From Ricinus communis (lineage: Eukaryota > Streptophyta > Magnoliopsida > Malpighiales > Euphorbiaceae): a stretch of DNA of 64,000 bases. A program made the translations under genes and the position numbers. The notes under the pieces were generated by a model. That model made no database searches, was not told where the DNA came from, and saw only the letters and a program-made list of their open reading frames with translations. Shown in pieces: positions 61,201 to 64,000 of this stretch (within the stretch, counting starts at the first letter, position 1; every line of letters begins with the position of its first letter). The stretch spans positions 4,464,001-4,528,000 of the forward strand of contig NC_063256.1 of the NCBI RefSeq assembly GCF_019578655.1, written 5' to 3'.

Positions 61201-63348
61201 TGTTCGAAATTGTCGACGAGCCTTTATAAAAAACCACAGTGGAATTACTGAATCAGTACAGTAGAGCCAAAAGGCACAAAATTCTAATTCATACCAGGAA
61301 CATCACAGAAGGTAAATCAAGAGAAAAAAAATTTAATAAAGTCAGTGTATATTTGAAATCAAAATGACAGAGGTAGCATACATTTGACAGCAAATTTGTA
61401 TTGAATGCTACTCTTTTATGCTTAAAGAATAATGAGACACGCACGACGCTATTGCAATCAATGAATGACAATATTACTTTATCCATGCAATTGGAGATTT
61501 TCAAATGACATGTGGTACTCAGCAGCTACCCAAGCAATACGGATGGCAAGTCTATATTTTCTGTTCACTGTCTCTCTCTATCTTAATTAAAGCAAGCAAA
61601 GGGTTTCAAGCATGTAAGAGAACACCCATTTCTACCACATTATATGGATACACCTGCACTATTTTTTTTGTACTCGATAACTGTAAATAGAAACATGCAC
61701 AAAGATACAGATATAACTAATTTGTACGGGAGGTACATTACCAGATCTCAATAAAATCTAGTAGCATATTCATGCCTTGAGTTTTGAGAAACCGGAGTCC
61801 AACATCTTACTTTAAGAAAACAACAAAACAATCAACTTAGTCTACAATGAGCAGAGACTCATTAGATGGTACAAGTTCCAATAAAAATCATTAAAAGTAA
61901 CAAAGCTAAGGATGTAAAATGAATAGAAACTGTAGAAGATTCTATCATGCAGCTTTTATTGCACATATTCACTGTGATAATGCACACATCATAAATGTGA
62001 ACAAAGGATTCAAACTAACAAGTAAGCACTGGAAAAGGTTCTTTACAGGCAACTCTAGCACTATAGTAACGGATCAAATGTTACAAAGTTAAGGAGAGAA
62101 AAAATACTAGCATTATATCAATGTAAGGAGAAAATACAAAATAACTTGAAGAGGAAAAAGTAATTTATGCCAAGGACAGCAGTGGGGAGTACCAGATAAC
62201 CTCTAATGGCTGCCTGTGCCTTTGTGGCAGCTGCTTCATGTCTGATTCCCTCAGGATCTTCCTGTGAACCCAAATTCGTAACCTCCTTCGCATTCTTATC
62301 TCCTTGTGCACATGAAAAAGCAAACTCTTCATCTGGTAACTTAACAGCAACTTCTGCTCCACTTTTAGCAGCAACAGTAGGAGCAAGTTGTGCAATCAAT
62401 GAATGTTCCACAGTTGTATCAGACACGGGTGGTTTAGAAGAAATCAATATCTCTCCTTTACTGGCAGATTTCTTAACACAACAATTGGATACCAGTCAGG
62501 ACTTTAAATTTTGTACTCATATACAATTTCAACAGCATAAAAGTACAATAAGCTTCAGTTAAGCCACATTTCAGCAGGATCAGGCTATTTTGCAAAAACC
62601 AAAATTCAGAACATACAGCAGATATTGAATCCAATGTCAAATCCTCTTTTACTTTTTGCACATGAAATTGTTAAATAACTAAAGACAAAATGGCACTGTT
62701 AGATCTGTTAAATGTGCATTTGTGAATAAACTTCCAGTTGAAGTTGTTAAAGTTAAATTTGCGAATGTTTTTGAAGGAAGTTTGCATGACCCTACCAAAA
62801 CAAAGGGGTATCTACAACCCTATTGGTGATATCCATACTTCTGTCCAAACTTATTCACCCTTCACTGTATCCTTTTTTTGATAACCAGATCACAGCTAAT
62901 AATTTGTAACAGTAACAGTATGTTGGATAACCTGCAATAGTATTTTCAGGTCCCTATGCTCAGAGAAACCATAATTTGTTTCTGTTCTAGCTTGATGATT
63001 AACATATGAAACTAATACTTGTGACTGAATTGGCATTTGCGGGCAAATTCATGCAGCCAAGAAAGCACTAATCAAGGATCTATCAAGCTTACTAACAGTA
63101 TAATGAGAAGAGTAAGAAAAAAATACTTTATCATTAATGGATTCTGCAACTTAAGGCCTATTGCATTGCCAAAATGGCTAAGCTTCAGTTTATCACTAGA
63201 CTGTCCTATTAAACCAATCACTAGAATAACTCAAAGAGGATGCTATACTAAATCTTACTGAAATGTCATTTCCTTTGGACAAATTGGACTTTGATGACTT
63301 CTTTCCCCGAAAAAAGGATTTGATCCATTTCCCTGGAGATTTCCCCAT
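58259..63348 (-). CDS. IQ67-domain protein, IQD28-31 type
   Basis: Plant calmodulin-binding scaffold family that links calcium signals to microtubules and membranes. Exons: 63348-63259, 62471-62193, 61221-61018, 60798-60718, then 59302 to 58312 (spliced) or to the stop at 58259 (read-through, 565 aa). All internal junctions are GT/AG in phase 0. The start is MGKSPGKWIKSFFRGKK, typical of the subgroup. The IQ67 domain spans the exon 2/3 junction: ATKAQAAIRGYL, then ARRQFRTLKGIIRLQALIRG, HLVRRQA and VVKLQALARG. The tail has LERWTRSHFW and the DUF4005 signature PSYMAPTESARARLRGQGSP. A good donor at 58311 (CAG|GTAAGA) suggests one more small exon that I could not place. Intron 4 holds a partial duplication of itself and the exon 5 acceptor. 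Confidence 0.93.
59291..59720. repeat. Tandem duplication spanning the exon 5 acceptor of the IQD gene
   Basis: 59291-59510 and 59524-59720 share ordered blocks GAAGCAAAAAGC, ACAAAATAAAATAAAA, TTCTCCATATC, CCTTGCA, TTTCATCTTGAAAA, CACCATAATTGTTAAAGG, CTTGGAGC and GCGCCTTAC.GAAGTGAGG. The copy nearer exon 4 has lost the acceptor AG. Confidence 0.85.
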
Positions 63349-64000
63349 TGCAAATACACAAATTTCTTGAAACTCCAAAATCTAAATATTTGAATCTGCA
63401 CCATTATAACAGAAGAGAATGTCAATAACATAATTCAAACACCTGCACAACTTGTTCACGCTAAACAAAAACCATATTCAAGCAGCCAAAAAGACATAAA
63501 AAGAATTTTCAAAATTTAAAACCTCAAATTTAACAAATCCATTATTACAACAGTTTTCTTTCACCTCCTTCAAATCAAAATAACAGTAATTAGAGAACAA
63601 AACAGAAGCAAAATAGTGATAAACAAGTGGTTTCAATTTAAGCATTACCTGAAAACGAGTTTTTTTTTATATTTAAAGATAAATTAAAAAAAAAAAAAAA
63701 AACTAACAAAAAGTATGCCAGTTATTGACCAAGCAAAACAAGAAGTTGCTAGTAATAGTGCAAACAATTAATACAAACCACAACAGAAGGGAAGAAAAAA
63801 AACCACAGATCTAAGAAACATTAGAAAACTAAAAATGAACAAATATAAGAAAGAAAAATAACAGTAGAACCAGAAAAAATAAAAATAAATAAAGATCAAG
63901 TTAATGAAAAACAGTAAATGTAAAAATAGAAGAAAACCAAAATGTACCTCGTAGATTCCTTTTTAGTTTTTTTTTTTTTTTTTCTCTTTTGGTTATCTTC
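63349..64000. other. Upstream region of the IQD gene
   Basis: AT-rich with poly-A/T runs. It presumably contains the leader, possibly a leader intron, and part of the promoter. No other gene seen. Confidence 0.45.

Overview
The window is nuclear DNA from a eudicot plant. It is AT-rich, genes have GT-AG introns, gene families are plant-specific (RLCK-VII kinases, PLS-class PPR, IQD), and a plant copia retrotransposon and MIR395 hairpins are present. Malpighiales is a guess that the sequence does not prove.

Layout. 1.4-3.6 kb (-): six-exon UDP-galactose/UDP-glucose transporter gene (UTR1/UTR3 type). 4.7-8.9 kb: AT-rich intergenic DNA with two related MITE-like elements. 9.0-14.4 kb: complete but disabled Ty1/copia element (LTRs, PBS, PPT, 5-bp target duplication, broken gag-pol) on the minus strand. 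14.4-22.2 kb: gene-poor, with a 1.27-kb inverted-repeat element and a diverged local duplication. 22.3-26.9 kb (+): six-exon RLCK-VII kinase gene (PBL2/PBL3 type) with a LINE RNase H fragment in intron 1. 27.4-29.8 kb (-): tail-to-tail kinase paralogue with the same exon lengths but a frameshift. 31.4-34.0 kb (+): retromer subunit VPS29. 35.4-36.2 kb (+): intronless RING-H2 gene. 37.4 kb: long-armed foldback element. 40 kb: copia remnant. 50.4-52.2 kb (-): intronless PPR gene. 58.3-63.3 kb (-): IQ67-domain (IQD28-31 type) gene.

The most notable content is a cluster of five MIR395 hairpins over 17 kb (38.4, 41.1, 43.1, 46.6 and 55.4 kb). The first two are on the minus strand and the other three on the plus strand. 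Each has its own TATA-like box about 60-110 bp upstream of the predicted hairpin. Four of the five have a recurring GACC(A/G)GTTCA-like sequence further upstream that resembles the core of the sulfur-limitation UPE/SLIM1 element. miR395 is the conserved sulfate-starvation microRNA that represses ATP sulfurylases and the sulfate transporter SULTR2;1. The cluster therefore looks like a locally amplified set of independently transcribed units, one of which has a one-base deletion inside the mature sequence.

The transporter, PBL kinase and IQD genes recall the neighbouring Arabidopsis trios At1g14360-14370-14380 and At2g02810-02800-02790 (from memory). This suggests an old conserved block, here expanded by transposons, VPS29, a RING gene, the MIR395 cluster and a PPR gene. 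I do not see a wholly new system. The new-looking points are the MIR395 cluster architecture, a duplicated in-frame splice donor in VPS29, and a tandemly duplicated intron/acceptor in the IQD gene with one acceptor lost.
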